Assembly: GCF_003402235.1 (NCBI RefSeq)
Contig: NZ_QEWO01000004.1
Span: forward strand, 62,001 to 126,000
DNA length: 64,000 nt
DNA from: Parahaliea mediterranea
GTDB lineage: Bacteria; Pseudomonadota; Gammaproteobacteria; Pseudomonadales; Halieaceae
Reading direction: 5' to 3'
Numbering within the stretch: the first letter of the stretch is position 1; each line of letters starts with the position of its first letter. Under the pieces are notes generated by a model that did not search any database, was not told the origin of the DNA, and saw nothing but the letters and a program-made list of their open reading frames with translations. Below are positions 63,374 through 64,000 of this stretch, in pieces. The translations under genes and the position numbers were made by a program.

Positions 63374-64000
63374 TCAGATCAGCTCGATGGCTTCTTCCTC
63401 GATTTTCTTCTGCCAGATTTTCGGGCCAATCTCGTGCACCGAGGTGCCCTTGGCATCCACCGCCACGCTGACCGGCATGTCCTTCACCTCAAACTCGTAG
63501 ATGGCTTCCATCCCCAGTTCCGGGAAGGCCACCACCCGCGCCGAGGTGATCGCCTTGGACACCAGGTAGGCAGCGCCGCCAACGGCCATCAGGTAGACGG
63601 CCTTGTGCTTCTTGATCGCTTCGATACCGGCGGGGCCGCGCTCCGCCTTGCCGATCATCCCGAGCAGGCCGGTGTGCTCCAACACGAAGTCGGTGAATTT
63701 GTCCATGCGGGTGGAGGTGGTGGGGCCGGCGGGGCCAACCACCTCGTCGCGCACCGGGTCCACGGGCCCCACGTAGTAGATGAAGCGGCCCTTGAGGTCC
63801 ACCTCGGCGGGCAGGCCTTCGCCGGACTCGATCAGTTCCTTCATTTTCTTGTGGGCGGCATCGCGACCGGTGAGCATCTTGCCGTTCAGCAGCAGGGTGT
63901 CGCCGGGCTGCCACTGGGCGGCCTCTTCCGGGGTCACGGTATCCAGGTTCACCCGGCGCACGGAGTCGCCCGCCTCCCAGCTGATTTCTGGCCACTGGTC
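63374..64000 (-). CDS. Class I (iron-sulfur) fumarate hydratase, C-terminal part (cut by window edge)
   Basis: The last 208 residues of a fumarase of the FumA/FumB type: the C-terminal domain with LNGKMLTGRDAAHKK, FIYYVGPVDPVRDEVVGPAG and PTTSTRMDKFTDFVLEHTG, followed by VAVDAKGTSVHEIGPKIWQ. The domain interconverts fumarate and malate with an N-terminal Fe-S cluster domain that lies outside the window. It is open to the right edge, so the N-terminus is missing. sbcB starts ten bases after its stop. Confidence 0.9.
   Translation of the reverse strand, partial: DQWPEISWEAGDSVRRVNLDTVTPEEAAQWQPGDTLLLNGKMLTGRDAAHKKMKELIESGEGLPAEVDLKGRFIYYVGPVDPVRDEVVGPAGPTTSTRMDKFTDFVLEHTGLLGMIGKAERGPAGIEAIKKHKAVYLMAVGGAAYLVSKAITSARVVAFPELGMEAIYEFEVKDMPVSVAVDAKGTSVHEIGPKIWQKKIEEEAIELI

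Overview
The window is a GC-rich (by eye well above 60 percent), densely coding stretch of a gammaproteobacterial chromosome. No rRNA, tRNA, CRISPR array, transposase or integrase was seen. The gene orders rluD-pgeF next to bamD, nadE-pilS-pilR facing a minor-pilin operon, and murJ-ribF-ileS-lspA-fkpB-ispH fit the Cellvibrionales/Halieaceae (marine OM60/NOR5-type bacteria). A TonB-dependent receptor, an alkylsulfatase-like hydrolase and acyl-CoA enzymes fit a marine heterotroph. The genus cannot be fixed from sequence alone.

Layout. 1-8.6 kb: cut-off prolyl oligopeptidase, a Pat-type protein lysine acetyltransferase divergent from an HDAC-family deacetylase, an N-acyl-D-amino-acid deacylase, a RimK-type ATP-grasp ligase and a RidA protein. 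8.7-11.4 kb: ilvI-ilvH for branched-chain amino acids, with a long structured leader. 11.5-23.3 kb: a glycan cluster of a GT2 polyprenyl-phosphate sugar transferase, a flippase-like membrane protein, an FAD oxidoreductase, a UbiA prenyltransferase with a decayed HAD domain, a small exported protein with an IPTL-like tail, a DUF2298 membrane protein, a GT4 and two GT39 enzymes. 23.4-26.2 kb: a DUF4124 protein, a dihaem cytochrome c-rhodanese fusion and a membrane TIR-domain protein. 26.3-28.9 kb: clpB with a clear sigma-32 promoter. 29.4-37.7 kb: a regulated catabolic island (TetR, metallo-beta-lactamase-fold hydrolase, AidB-like acyl-CoA dehydrogenase, TonB receptor, acyl-CoA ligase) lying between clpB and pgeF, which are neighbours in E. 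coli. 37.9-42.3 kb: pgeF, rluD, bamD, nadE. 42.4-51.6 kb: the type IV pilus two-component system pilS-pilR, facing fimU-pilV-pilW-pilX-pilY1-pilE. 51.7-60.8 kb: a long minus-strand run pyrB-nudF-murJ-ribF-ileS-lspA-fkpB-ispH. 60.9-64 kb: a small membrane protein with a methyltransferase, then sbcB and the end of a class I fumarase.

The best candidate for an undescribed system is the 11.5-23.3 kb glycan cluster. Its first four genes are stop-start coupled (+ strand). They provide a polyprenyl-phosphate sugar synthase, a putative lipid-linked flippase, a redox enzyme and a UbiA enzyme resembling decaprenyl-phosphate phosphoribose synthases. The other genes supply GT-C-type transferases that use polyprenyl-linked sugars. 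A small sorting-tag-like protein in the same locus could be a substrate. The second candidate is the TetR-controlled island at 29-38 kb, where a 9-bp inverted repeat lies in the divergent promoter region.
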